From Sphingobacterium sp. UBA6711 (lineage in GTDB: Bacteria; Bacteroidota; Bacteroidia; Sphingobacteriales; Sphingobacteriaceae): a stretch of DNA of 6,327 nt. The stretch is from NCBI GenBank assembly GCA_002454415.1, contig DKIT01000195.1, positions 39,153-45,479 of the forward strand. Direction: 5' to 3'. Positions 1-6,327 of this stretch are shown piece by piece; the stretch's first letter is position 1, and each line of letters begins with the position of its first letter. The notes beneath the pieces were generated by a model. That model was not told the DNA's origin and did not search any database. It worked only from the letters and a program-made list of their open reading frames with translations. The position numbers were made by a program, and so were the translations under genes.

Positions 1-1598
1 AGCTGGCCATAACCGATTGGAGAGAAGTACTACGTTATGGTGATGAGGAGATGGTTGGGATTGCTCAATATGGGCTTTTCAGCACTTATGTAATGCAAAA
101 TAGATACCAAGAGGCCGTTATGGTGTTGGACGATATGTTGTTGGATCGCCCCGGGAATGTTGACTTACTACTGAAAAAATCAGCGATGTACCATAAGATG
201 GAACGTTACGACTATGCGATCAACCTGTATGAACAAGCCATCAACTCTTCTGTATCCCAAGATCGCAAACATCTGCTCATTGGATATGGTGAATTAGTTG
301 GAGCAAGGATAAAGCAACTTCGGGAGAATTACCGTTTGCCGGAAGCCAGAGTGTTGACTCAACAGTGGCTCAATCTGGATTCCAGTAATCAAATGGCATT
401 GTTGTACATGATCAATATATGCTACCAGCTAAAAGATAAGGAGAGCATGTTATCATTTGCAAAGCTAGCAGAACGCGAATACAAAGAAGATTTACAATTT
501 AAGATCAAGCTGGCAGAAGCCATGAATTTAAGTTCAGAGAACTTGGAAAGCTCCTGGTCGATGCTGCATGCTCAGGTCGTACAGGCTCCCTTTCATGCTA
601 CACTTGTGACTGCATTTGCCAATACATCTGAGCAATATGCAGACAGACTACTGAAGAATAAAGAATATGAAAAGGCTCGCGTTGTCCTGGATTCGGCTCT
701 CCATTACAGCGATACAAGTAGGGTGCTCAAATATATGAAAGGACTTGCATATGAGGGCTTGCGGCAATTTGACTCGGCGTATGTCTATCAGTCGTTTTAT
801 GAACCTTCGCTGCTCGAATATGAGGCATTCAAGATGCATTTGAGTCAACTGCAGCATAGAACTTATCGAAATAGTTTTGCTTTATCGCATTTACGGGCAA
901 GATTCGGAGATGATTATAAGATTACATCAATTTCGACGGCCGAATTTTCGCGATTGGTATCTAAGGGTTCATCCTATACAGGCCGTGTTAACTACGCTGG
1001 TCGGGACGAAGGGAAAGGCATACAGGGACAATTTGAATGGTTTACTGCGCTGGGAAAAGAGCTTTATGGTCGAGTAGATATCGCGCTATCTAATAAATTT
1101 TTTGCAAAATATGCGATAAATGCAGCAGCAATATACGCTTGGAAACCGATGTGGGAAGGAGAAGTAGGCGTTGGCTATCGGAGATTTCATACAGGCCAAA
1201 ATCTCTCCAATCTCAATTTAGCAGCAACCAAAGAGATCAACGATTTTCGTCTTGGTTTAAAATTGAGCAATTTTAATTTAGATAGTGATGGAGAACGTTT
1301 TTATCTCTATAATCTCAGTAGCAAAATTCAGTATTTTATGGATAGTCCAAGAAATTATATCCTAGCTGTAGCGAGTGTAGGTAATTCGCCTGACATTGAC
1401 TTGGTGAATAATCAATTGTATAACAGTTTTAATATGTTGAATTCAATGGTAGGGGTGGGGATCGGACGCGGGATCACAAAGAATGTTGGCGTCAGTGCTT
1501 TGGGTACTTGGTATAATTTTCAAAAAGATGAGACAGTGGTAGCGAAAACATACCGTAATCTTTACAATCTATATTTTCAGATCCATGTGTCATTTTAG
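1..1598 (+). CDS. TPR protein with C-terminal YaiO-type outer-membrane beta-barrel (5' partial)
   Basis: The frame is open to the left edge (first full codon at 3), so the ATG at 51 is probably internal and the true start, with any signal peptide, lies outside. Up to about 860 the product is helical and TPR-like: helix pairs occur around 81-155 (NRYQEAVMVLDDML), 180-245 (SAMYHKMERYDYAINLYEQA) and 645-790 (KNKEYEKARVVLDSAL, then GLAYEGLRQFDSAYVYQSFY). From about 861 it becomes alternating aromatic/hydrophobic beta-strands (EVGVGYRRF, YILAVASVGNSPD, VGVGIGRGI) and ends in a terminal phenylalanine (HVSF), typical of outer-membrane barrels. The layout and the GNSPD and GVGIGRG segments fit the YaiO family. 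The E. coli YaiO protein is essentially barrel alone, so the TPR half makes this PgaA/BcsC-like in architecture. The role is inferred: an outer-membrane pore or scaffold, perhaps for a glycan, with the TPR part in the periplasm. Its stop lies 14 bp inside the next gene, suggesting coupled translation. The family call is fairly sure; the substrate is unknown. Confidence 0.85.
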   Translation, partial: LAITDWREVLRYGDEEMVGIAQYGLFSTYVMQNRYQEAVMVLDDMLLDRPGNVDLLLKKSAMYHKMERYDYAINLYEQAINSSVSQDRKHLLIGYGELVGARIKQLRENYRLPEARVLTQQWLNLDSSNQMALLYMINICYQLKDKESMLSFAKLAEREYKEDLQFKIKLAEAMNLSSENLESSWSMLHAQVVQAPFHATLVTAFANTSEQYADRLLKNKEYEKARVVLDSALHYSDTSRVLKYMKGLAYEGLRQFDSAYVYQSFYEPSLLEYEAFKMHLSQLQHRTYRNSFALSHLRARFGDDYKITSISTAEFSRLVSKGSSYTGRVNYAGRDEGKGIQGQFEWFTALGKELYGRVDIALSNKFFAKYAINAAAIYAWKPMWEGEVGVGYRRFHTGQNLSNLNLAATKEINDFRLGLKLSNFNLDSDGERFYLYNLSSKIQYFMDSPRNYILAVASVGNSPDIDLVNNQLYNSFNMLNSMVGVGIGRGITKNVGVSALGTWYNFQKDETVVAKTYRNLYNLYFQIHVSF

Positions 1599-3666
1599 GT
1601 ACGTTATAATAAGCTTGCTTTTCATTTTTCAATTTTCGAATTGTAGTGGTCAGGATATGGAATACGATTTTTCGCAAAGCAACTTGTTGGTCAGATCCAA
1701 TGGAGATAAAGAAAGTACGGAATCTGCTGATTATTTTTTTTACCATATGAATAAGCGCAATACCAATGTAAACAGTTTTCATGTGCAGCGTTCGGATGAT
1801 ACCAAGGAAAGGTTCTTTGGGGGGGTCATTTATTTCGAGATTGTGCCTGACCTAACGTGCGATTATGAAATCCTCAACTCAGCGAAGCAATTATCCCTGT
1901 TCGCCAAGGATAAGCAGATATTAAAATGGCTTTCTTACCAATTGATCGATAAGTTAGGGCAATTTAAACAGTTGTGGGTACAAGATCTACCACCTGGTTA
2001 CATCGATTTTAAGAGTCGTAAGGCTAATTTTACGTTGAGTTACCGTGAACCACATTTATTGTCCAATATGGACGACGACTATGGAACGATATTAAATACA
2101 AATAGTATTGATCGTGACTGGGGTGTGTGGGGACATCATATGGAAGTATTTTTTGAGGGTGACATTCCAGAACAATCTATGGCTTTGGTGAATGGCAAGA
2201 AAGTTTCTGATCAATTTTGTTTTGGGGCCAATGAAACCTTTGAGTCTATTAGACAATTTGTGATTGATCAATATGGGTATGGAGAGAAAGCTAGCAAATG
2301 GTTTATGATCGCTCCTAACGATAATGATTTGGTCTGTACCTGTTCAATTTGTAAAAAGCATGGAAATTCGAACAGTAGTGCAACGGGTGCCCTCACATTT
2401 CTCGTCAATAGATTGTCAAAGGAATTTCCTAATCATCACTTTTTTACCCTCGCATATCGAACCTCGAAGAATGTTTCTCCGGTCATACTTGAAAAAAATG
2501 CTGGAGTTTTTATCAGCACGGTAGATCTGCCCAAGAAGCCAAAGCTGGATGTAAAGACGAAACCCGTAGCCGATTTTTTATATAACGTGAAGTCATGGAG
2601 ATCGAAGACATCGCAGATCTATTTGTGGGATTATATTGCGAATTTTGATGATTATCTAACGCCACTTCCGTTATTGGAACGGGTTCATAAGCAGCTCCTT
2701 TTTTTTAAACATTATGGGGTAAATGGATTATTCCTGAACGGAAGCGGATATGATTATTCGACTTTTGAAGGCCTATATACCTATGTCCTAAGTGCATTAA
2801 TGGTCGATTCTTCCCTTGATGCTGCTGATTTGGTTCGAAAGTATCATCAGCGATTTTTTCCAACGACAGCTGCATTGTTGACTTCTTATGTTTTAAGTAT
2901 GGAGACATCGGCCTTGTCTGGAAATATGGAAACAGGTATCTATACGTCATTCCGTAGCGCATCCGAAAGCTATTTTGACGGGAATAAATTTGAAGCGTTT
3001 TATAACGAGTTGACGGGTTTGTATAAAGGCCTTAGCGGAGAAGAAAAAAAACGCGTTGATAAAATGTTGGTCGGGCTGAGTTACACAAAGGCTCAATTGA
3101 GTTATCATAGTGGGAATCTCAATGAAACACTTTTGGATAGGTTGAGCGCTTACAAAAATTATACGGATATGAAGAAATATAAGGAAGAGGGAGGGGCATT
3201 GAAAACTTATCTTGATGAATGGAAGCTACTGAAACAAGAACTGCCTTTGAAAAATAAAGTGGAAAATATGCTCGTCCATGAACTTCGGTCTGGAAAAATA
3301 ATTTCAGAGGGAAATTTACTTCATGATGGGGTTCGAGGATTTCTGAGTGATTTTAATCAAGGTTGGATGATTGCAGGGGAGGATATTCAGGTTAACACCC
3401 AGATCGTCGATTCAACAACACAGTTTCGGATGAGATTTCTTCTTAATAAAAAGCACGGTATGAAAATTCCGGCCAAAGTGGAGGTGTTTAATGATTCGAA
3501 TTGTATTGCTGTTTATAACAAGGGAGACTTTTTTCTCTCGGACACATCAGCAACATTGGAAAAAAGGCTTCAAATTCATAAAAGTGCGAAAATTGGATTG
3601 AAAATTTATATAAGTAAAGATGAAAAAAAATCAATTATTGCTTGTGATGAAATACAATTATTTTAA
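1585..3666 (+). CDS. DUF4838-family lipoprotein, probable glycoside-hydrolase-like protein
   Basis: The product has 693 residues. The ATG at 1585 is chosen because it gives a signal peptide at once: a hydrophobic stretch at residues 6-17, then a lipobox-like FSNC with Cys20, followed by SGQD. A lipidated, envelope-anchored protein is expected, although Phe at -3 is not classical. The DUF4838 signature is clear at residues 242-260: an APNDND segment (N245, D246), then a C-x-C-x2-C cluster at C251, C253 and C256, followed by a helix and EFPNHHFFTLAY. Upstream is WGVWGHH (H184, H185). Downstream is YLWDYIANFDDYLTPLPLL (346-364), then a helix and KHYGVNGLFLNGSG (375-388), as in the barrel part of this family. 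A C-terminal region (about 575-693) looks beta-rich and may be an accessory domain. DUF4838 proteins are thought to be TIM-barrel relatives of glycoside hydrolases such as alpha-glucuronidases, but activity and substrate are not established. Overlaps with the genes on both sides imply one operon with the barrel protein and the DUF1573 lipoprotein. Family call sure; enzymatic role inferred. Confidence 0.85.
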   Translation: MCHFRYVIISLLFIFQFSNCSGQDMEYDFSQSNLLVRSNGDKESTESADYFFYHMNKRNTNVNSFHVQRSDDTKERFFGGVIYFEIVPDLTCDYEILNSAKQLSLFAKDKQILKWLSYQLIDKLGQFKQLWVQDLPPGYIDFKSRKANFTLSYREPHLLSNMDDDYGTILNTNSIDRDWGVWGHHMEVFFEGDIPEQSMALVNGKKVSDQFCFGANETFESIRQFVIDQYGYGEKASKWFMIAPNDNDLVCTCSICKKHGNSNSSATGALTFLVNRLSKEFPNHHFFTLAYRTSKNVSPVILEKNAGVFISTVDLPKKPKLDVKTKPVADFLYNVKSWRSKTSQIYLWDYIANFDDYLTPLPLLERVHKQLLFFKHYGVNGLFLNGSGYDYSTFEGLYTYVLSALMVDSSLDAADLVRKYHQRFFPTTAALLTSYVLSMETSALSGNMETGIYTSFRSASESYFDGNKFEAFYNELTGLYKGLSGEEKKRVDKMLVGLSYTKAQLSYHSGNLNETLLDRLSAYKNYTDMKKYKEEGGALKTYLDEWKLLKQELPLKNKVENMLVHELRSGKIISEGNLLHDGVRGFLSDFNQGWMIAGEDIQVNTQIVDSTTQFRMRFLLNKKHGMKIPAKVEVFNDSNCIAVYNKGDFFLSDTSATLEKRLQIHKSAKIGLKIYISKDEKKSIIACDEIQLF

Positions 3667-4195
3667 ATATCTCACAATAGCAATTTTAGTTCTGCTATTG
3701 AATTCATGTCTAGATATTGCCAATAGAAAAACGACAATGGAAATAACAGATAATGAACGGCATTACTACCCACTTTTAGCTGGGCAGGTGAAAGATTTAG
3801 CTTTCAAATTAAAAAATACAGGAGAAAATCCTTTGATGATTACCGATATCATCACCTCCTGCGGCTGTTTAAAGATTGAGGAAGGATTAGGAAGTTTTTC
3901 TATTCCGCCAGGAAAAGAGCGGATACTTACCCTGAGTTACAACAGTGCAAAGAATATCGGCTATGTAAAACATTATATCACCTTATACGGAAATTTTAAA
4001 CAGCAGTCATTTCAGGAGATTATTTTTGATATTAATGTTGTCCCCAATGCGCTGTATACAAAAGATTATGAAGAGCTGTATAAGGAGGAAATGGAAGCTA
4101 ACGCTGGTTTGGGAAGATTGGTTGATGGAGAAGAAAACAACAAAGGTTATTTTATGGATGAAGATCTTGGTAAAAGTATCCAGGATGATGAATAA
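3647..4195 (+). CDS. DUF1573 domain lipoprotein with acidic C-terminal tail
   Basis: From the ATG at 3647 the product has 182 residues. The start is chosen because it gives a compact lipoprotein signal: Lys2 and Lys7, a hydrophobic core at 9-18, and lipobox LNSC with Cys21. An in-frame ATG at 3620 would add nine residues (MKKNQLLLV) and cannot be excluded; neither start has a convincing ribosome site. Residues 47-130 are a DUF1573 Ig-like beta-domain: LKNTGENPLMITDI, then the family hallmark SCGC (S71-C74), then SIPPGKERILTLSYNS and IGYVKHYITLYGN. The last 44 or so residues (139-182) are strongly acidic, with 15 Asp/Glu against five Lys/Arg, and look disordered. DUF1573 proteins are common in Bacteroidota envelopes but have no settled biochemical function; binding or scaffolding is a guess. 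The start lies inside the end of the DUF4838 gene, so the two are probably translated together. No rho-independent terminator is evident after the stop. Confidence 0.85.
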   Translation: MKYNYFKYLTIAILVLLLNSCLDIANRKTTMEITDNERHYYPLLAGQVKDLAFKLKNTGENPLMITDIITSCGCLKIEEGLGSFSIPPGKERILTLSYNSAKNIGYVKHYITLYGNFKQQSFQEIIFDINVVPNALYTKDYEELYKEEMEANAGLGRLVDGEENNKGYFMDEDLGKSIQDDE

Positions 4196-4264
4196 TTCCT
4201 GAAGCGTGTTTACTTAAGTTTAGCATCTATTTATTGTATTGATTATTAATTTTTTAATTTATTT

Positions 4265-4278
4265 ATGATTTAAATCAT
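4265..4278. repeat. perfect 14-bp palindrome, candidate operator
   Basis: ATGATTTAAATCAT equals its own reverse complement over 14 bases; the match stops at the flanking bases. It lies in the gap between the DUF1573 gene and the 135-residue gene, and its last base is the first base of a candidate -33 element. This position suits a dimeric regulator that blocks or helps RNA polymerase. It contains no long loop and no T-tract, so it is not a terminator. The region is AT-rich, so chance occurrence is possible. Confidence 0.4.
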
Positions 4279-4307
4279 TGTAGGAATAAATGGAATGTCG
4301 ATATTTG
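4278..4307 (+). promoter_or_regulatory. candidate Bacteroidota promoter for the 135-residue gene
   Basis: TTG at 4278-4280 is followed after 19 bases by GATATTTG at 4300-4307. The known primary-sigma promoter of Bacteroidota is TTTG or TTG near -33 and TAnnTTTG near -7, with about 17-23 bases between them. The -7 element here matches at five of the six fixed positions (G instead of the first T). Transcription would start near 4312-4315, giving a leader of about 35-40 bases before the ATG at 4350. The palindrome at 4265-4278 abuts it. This is a motif reading only. Confidence 0.4.
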
Positions 4308-4349
4308 GCATCAGAATAGACTAATTGTGCTGATAATACTTATCTACAG

Positions 4350-4757
4350 ATGAATTCAGGATCTTATGAGCCAAAAGAACTGCTGGCCACATTGATGGAA
4401 ATCGAAGAGAAACTTAGAATATTAATAGATACATATTGTCCCGATAAGACGTTATCGCTATCGGGAGATTTAGATAGTGCGTTAAACAATTTTCTGCAGC
4501 TACAGCATGTTCCTAATAATGAAATCGGATTTTTGTCCTCACAACTTGCTCTCTTCCATTTGAAAAAGGAAGTGGAAAGAGCTCGGAATGTGGTGATTGA
4601 TTCGAATAACCTTCGCGCGTTTCATGACTATAGCACCTATCTAATCAATAATGCGGAGCAAAAAAAAATTGAAAGGAGAAGAAGCTCTGTCTACTTGATT
4701 CTAGCTGCATTTCTAGGGGGAATTCTATTTACGGTTCTTTTTTTATTAATCATTTGA
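4350..4757 (+). CDS. hypothetical tail-anchored membrane protein
   Basis: This gene encodes 135 residues of no family I recognise. There is no N-terminal signal peptide. Residues 8-30 and 62-112 look helical and charged (for example MEIEEKLRILIDTY and LKKEVERARNVVI), separated by a polar stretch at about 31-58. A basic patch (K105, K106, R109-R111) leads straight into a hydrophobic segment, residues 113-135 (YLILAAFLGGILFTVLFLLI), which ends at the last residue. By the positive-inside rule, the N-terminal domain should be cytoplasmic and the tail inserted in the inner membrane. A run of nine A (4660-4668) lies within the codons just before the basic patch. No Shine-Dalgarno site precedes the ATG, as is usual in Bacteroidota. 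The gene lies 154 bp after the DUF1573 gene, behind a candidate promoter, and 72 bp before the membrane regulator gene, with which it may be co-transcribed. It could partner that regulator's cytoplasmic part, but nothing in the sequence shows this. Confidence 0.7.
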   Translation: MNSGSYEPKELLATLMEIEEKLRILIDTYCPDKTLSLSGDLDSALNNFLQLQHVPNNEIGFLSSQLALFHLKKEVERARNVVIDSNNLRAFHDYSTYLINNAEQKKIERRRSSVYLILAAFLGGILFTVLFLLII

Positions 4758-4769
4758 TCGATCTCAAAT
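4752..4769. repeat. short inverted repeat over the stop codon
   Basis: ATTTGA (4752-4757, containing the TGA stop of the 135-residue gene) and TCAAAT (4764-4769) are exact reverse complements around a six-base loop, TCGATC. The stem is short and AT-rich and no T-tract follows, so it is at best a weak hairpin that could stabilise the 3' end or slow transcription. It does not look like a working terminator. Confidence 0.25.
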
Positions 4770-4829
4770 CAGTGCTTTATACTCGAGCTTGTTTTGTTTT
4801 AGTTTGAATATTTTTAACCTGTTAATTTA

Positions 4830-6327
4830 ATGAAGTACTTCTGCGTTTTAATTTGTTCGCTCATATTATTTGGGTCGGTCTCTGCACAGAGTTCCAGTGA
4901 AAAAAAATTTAATAGGCGTTATGTTGATGTCGCAGTAACTTTGGTAGCTACAGACGTAAAAGAAGCTCATCGTGTCACTGATTCATTAGTCAACGTCGCT
5001 CGTTCGGATGAACAAAAAATAAAATCGCTTATGTTGTTAGCTAAGCTTTACGAAAATGAGGGCGATATGAAAAATGGCCTTATTAAAGCAATGAAAGCTG
5101 ACACAATAGCTAATGCGACAATGAATTATTCTTGGCAGGCTGTTATTTCTGGTTCTTTGGCTACTTCTTTTCGTCGTTTGGGATTGCTAAAGGTATCGGA
5201 AGGATATTTGAAGAAAGCTGAACTTGCGAATGCAAAACAGCCTGAGGCGAATATGAAATTGCTAACAAAAATTAATATTTTACACGAACGTGTATTTCAT
5301 TGTTTTGAACGTAAGCAGATTCTTGACGCTCGAAATTATGTTATCGAAGCTTCCAAATTAATACATATTGATGGCAATGAGGATAAAAAGAGTATCTTGA
5401 TAAAGGCAACAAATGTTCAGCTGAGGGGGATTTGTGAACTTCAATTGGGCAATTTCGCTTTGGCAGAATCATTTTTGAAATCTGCCCTGAATAAGATACA
5501 GGCTACAGAAAGTAATCTTATACCTTATATTTTTCAAGCATTAGCCGAAGTGGAAATAGGAAAGAAAAATTACAATGGAGCTCGTGAATATTTGAATAAG
5601 GTTGAGCCCTATCTAGAGAGTGGCCGTGTTGAGGAGTTGAGAATGAAGACCGATGAGACCTGGTCGCGCTATTATGCCGAAGTTAGGGATCGCGAAATGT
5701 CATTGAAATTTAAGGCAAAGTCAATCGCGATTAGGGAAAAAAGGGATATTATTGCGAACGGGATTTCGGATGATCTGATAACCCAATTTCAAGCAGGAAA
5801 GAAGTTTTATCGTAGTCAACTTACTTTTGCTCTGGGTGGGATTATTTTGATTTCAATAGGTGCAACGTGCTGTATTATGTTCTTCTATCGACAAAAGAAA
5901 ATATATAAGACCCACTATGATCTACAAAAGAATGGACATTTTGATAAAAATTTAATCCCCAATAGCGAAGAGGTTATCATGAACGATTCGACGATAATTG
6001 ATCAATTGAACAACAGTTCGGTCATTAAAGCCAAAGATTCTAATATGTCTAAGGAGACAGAAGAAAAATTGTACGAGAAATTTGTCAAACAGGAGGAAAG
6101 TTTATTCTATCTAGAAAAAAATATCACGCTCAGCCACCTCGCTTCTGCTATTGGTACGAACCAAAAATATGCGAGTATAATTATCCAGAAATTTAGGGGA
6201 AAGGAATTCTATGCTTATATTCAATCCAGGAGGATAGCCTATATTATTCAGGAAATTAGAAAATCGCCTGAACTTTTGGGCTATAAGTTATCTTACCTCG
6301 CCGAAATGTGTGGGTTTACTACGCTAG
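4830..6327 (+). CDS. membrane-spanning TPR/AraC-type transcriptional regulator (3' partial)
   Basis: The frame is open from the ATG at 4830 to the right edge (499 codons plus one base). Residues 1-19 form a signal peptide (hydrophobic 4-14, likely cut after VSA). Residues 25-325 are almost all helical, with TPR-like pairs: KIKSLMLLAKLYENEGDMKN (63-82), then ATSFRRLGLLKVSEGYLKKA (111-130), QLRGICELQLGNFALAESFL (197-216) and ALAEVEIGKKNYNGAREYL (237-255). One membrane span lies at 331-353, followed by basic RQKKIYK. After a polar linker comes an AraC-family DNA-binding region: first helix-turn-helix about 432-455 (ITLSHLASAIGTNQKYASII), linking helix with RRIAYIIQEIRKS, and the start of the second at 485-499 (YKLSYLAEMCGFTT), cut by the edge about 25-40 residues before the usual end. 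Inferred topology: TPR sensor in the periplasm, DNA-binding domain in the cytoplasm, a one-component envelope sensor. The ligand and targets are unknown; adjacent genes are natural candidates. The gene starts 72 bp after the tail-anchored protein, with only weak promoter-like motifs between. Confidence 0.88.
   Translation, partial: MKYFCVLICSLILFGSVSAQSSSEKKFNRRYVDVAVTLVATDVKEAHRVTDSLVNVARSDEQKIKSLMLLAKLYENEGDMKNGLIKAMKADTIANATMNYSWQAVISGSLATSFRRLGLLKVSEGYLKKAELANAKQPEANMKLLTKINILHERVFHCFERKQILDARNYVIEASKLIHIDGNEDKKSILIKATNVQLRGICELQLGNFALAESFLKSALNKIQATESNLIPYIFQALAEVEIGKKNYNGAREYLNKVEPYLESGRVEELRMKTDETWSRYYAEVRDREMSLKFKAKSIAIREKRDIIANGISDDLITQFQAGKKFYRSQLTFALGGIILISIGATCCIMFFYRQKKIYKTHYDLQKNGHFDKNLIPNSEEVIMNDSTIIDQLNNSSVIKAKDSNMSKETEEKLYEKFVKQEESLFYLEKNITLSHLASAIGTNQKYASIIIQKFRGKEFYAYIQSRRIAYIIQEIRKSPELLGYKLSYLAEMCGFTTL

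Noticed and set aside
1492..1782. 96-residue open frame on the - strand
   Set aside because: It lies across the end of the barrel gene and the start of the DUF4838 gene, both well supported; its product has no recognisable signature.
2705..2962. 85-residue open frame on the - strand inside the DUF4838 gene
   Set aside because: Wholly within a conserved-looking domain on the other strand; a shadow frame.
4196..4264. Possible terminator after the DUF1573 gene (ACTTAAGT at 4212-4219; ATTAA/TTAAT arms further on)
   Set aside because: The arms are very short and AT-only, and there is no GC-rich stem followed by a T-tract.
4660..4668. A9 run in the 135-residue gene as a programmed frameshift site
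   Set aside because: The frame as read gives a well-formed basic patch and membrane anchor; there is no sign of a conserved product in another frame after it.
4789..4816. Promoter-like TTG, 17-bp spacer, TATTTTTA before the regulator gene
   Set aside because: It would place the transcript start only about 8 bases before the ATG at 4830, and the AT-rich gap offers several equally weak matches (for example TTAGTTTG at 4799-4806), so none can be chosen.

Overview
The window looks like chromosome of a Bacteroidota species, most likely in or near Sphingobacteriaceae (Sphingobacterium/Pedobacter type). The evidence is AT-rich sequence, starts without clear Shine-Dalgarno sites, lipoprotein signal peptides, the families DUF4838, DUF1573 and YaiO-type barrels, and a membrane-spanning TPR/AraC regulator of a kind common in this phylum. 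The genus is inferred from protein style only. All five genes lie on the + strand. No RNA gene, mobile element, CRISPR array or origin was seen.

Left block (1-4195): three genes overlap end to start. The first, cut by the left edge, is a TPR protein ending in a YaiO-type outer-membrane beta-barrel. It overlaps by 14 bp a large DUF4838 lipoprotein that resembles a glycoside hydrolase. That gene overlaps by about 20 bp a small DUF1573 lipoprotein with an acidic tail. The overlaps suggest one translationally coupled operon whose products act at the outer membrane and periplasm. TPR plus barrel, followed by a carbohydrate-active-looking lipoprotein, recalls exopolysaccharide export systems such as PgaA/PgaB or BcsC. 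That parallel is inference, because no glycan synthase is visible; one might lie upstream of the window.

Middle (4196-4349): a 154-bp AT-rich gap holds a perfect 14-bp palindrome abutting a candidate Bacteroidota promoter (TTG, 19-bp spacer, GATATTTG). This suggests a new, regulated transcription unit.

Right block (4350-6327): a 135-residue unrecognised protein ends exactly in a C-terminal membrane anchor. After 72 bp comes a regulator with signal peptide, periplasmic TPR-like helices, one membrane span and a cytoplasmic AraC-type DNA-binding domain. It is cut by the right edge inside its second helix-turn-helix. It may sense the envelope and control one or both blocks, but the sequence does not prove this.
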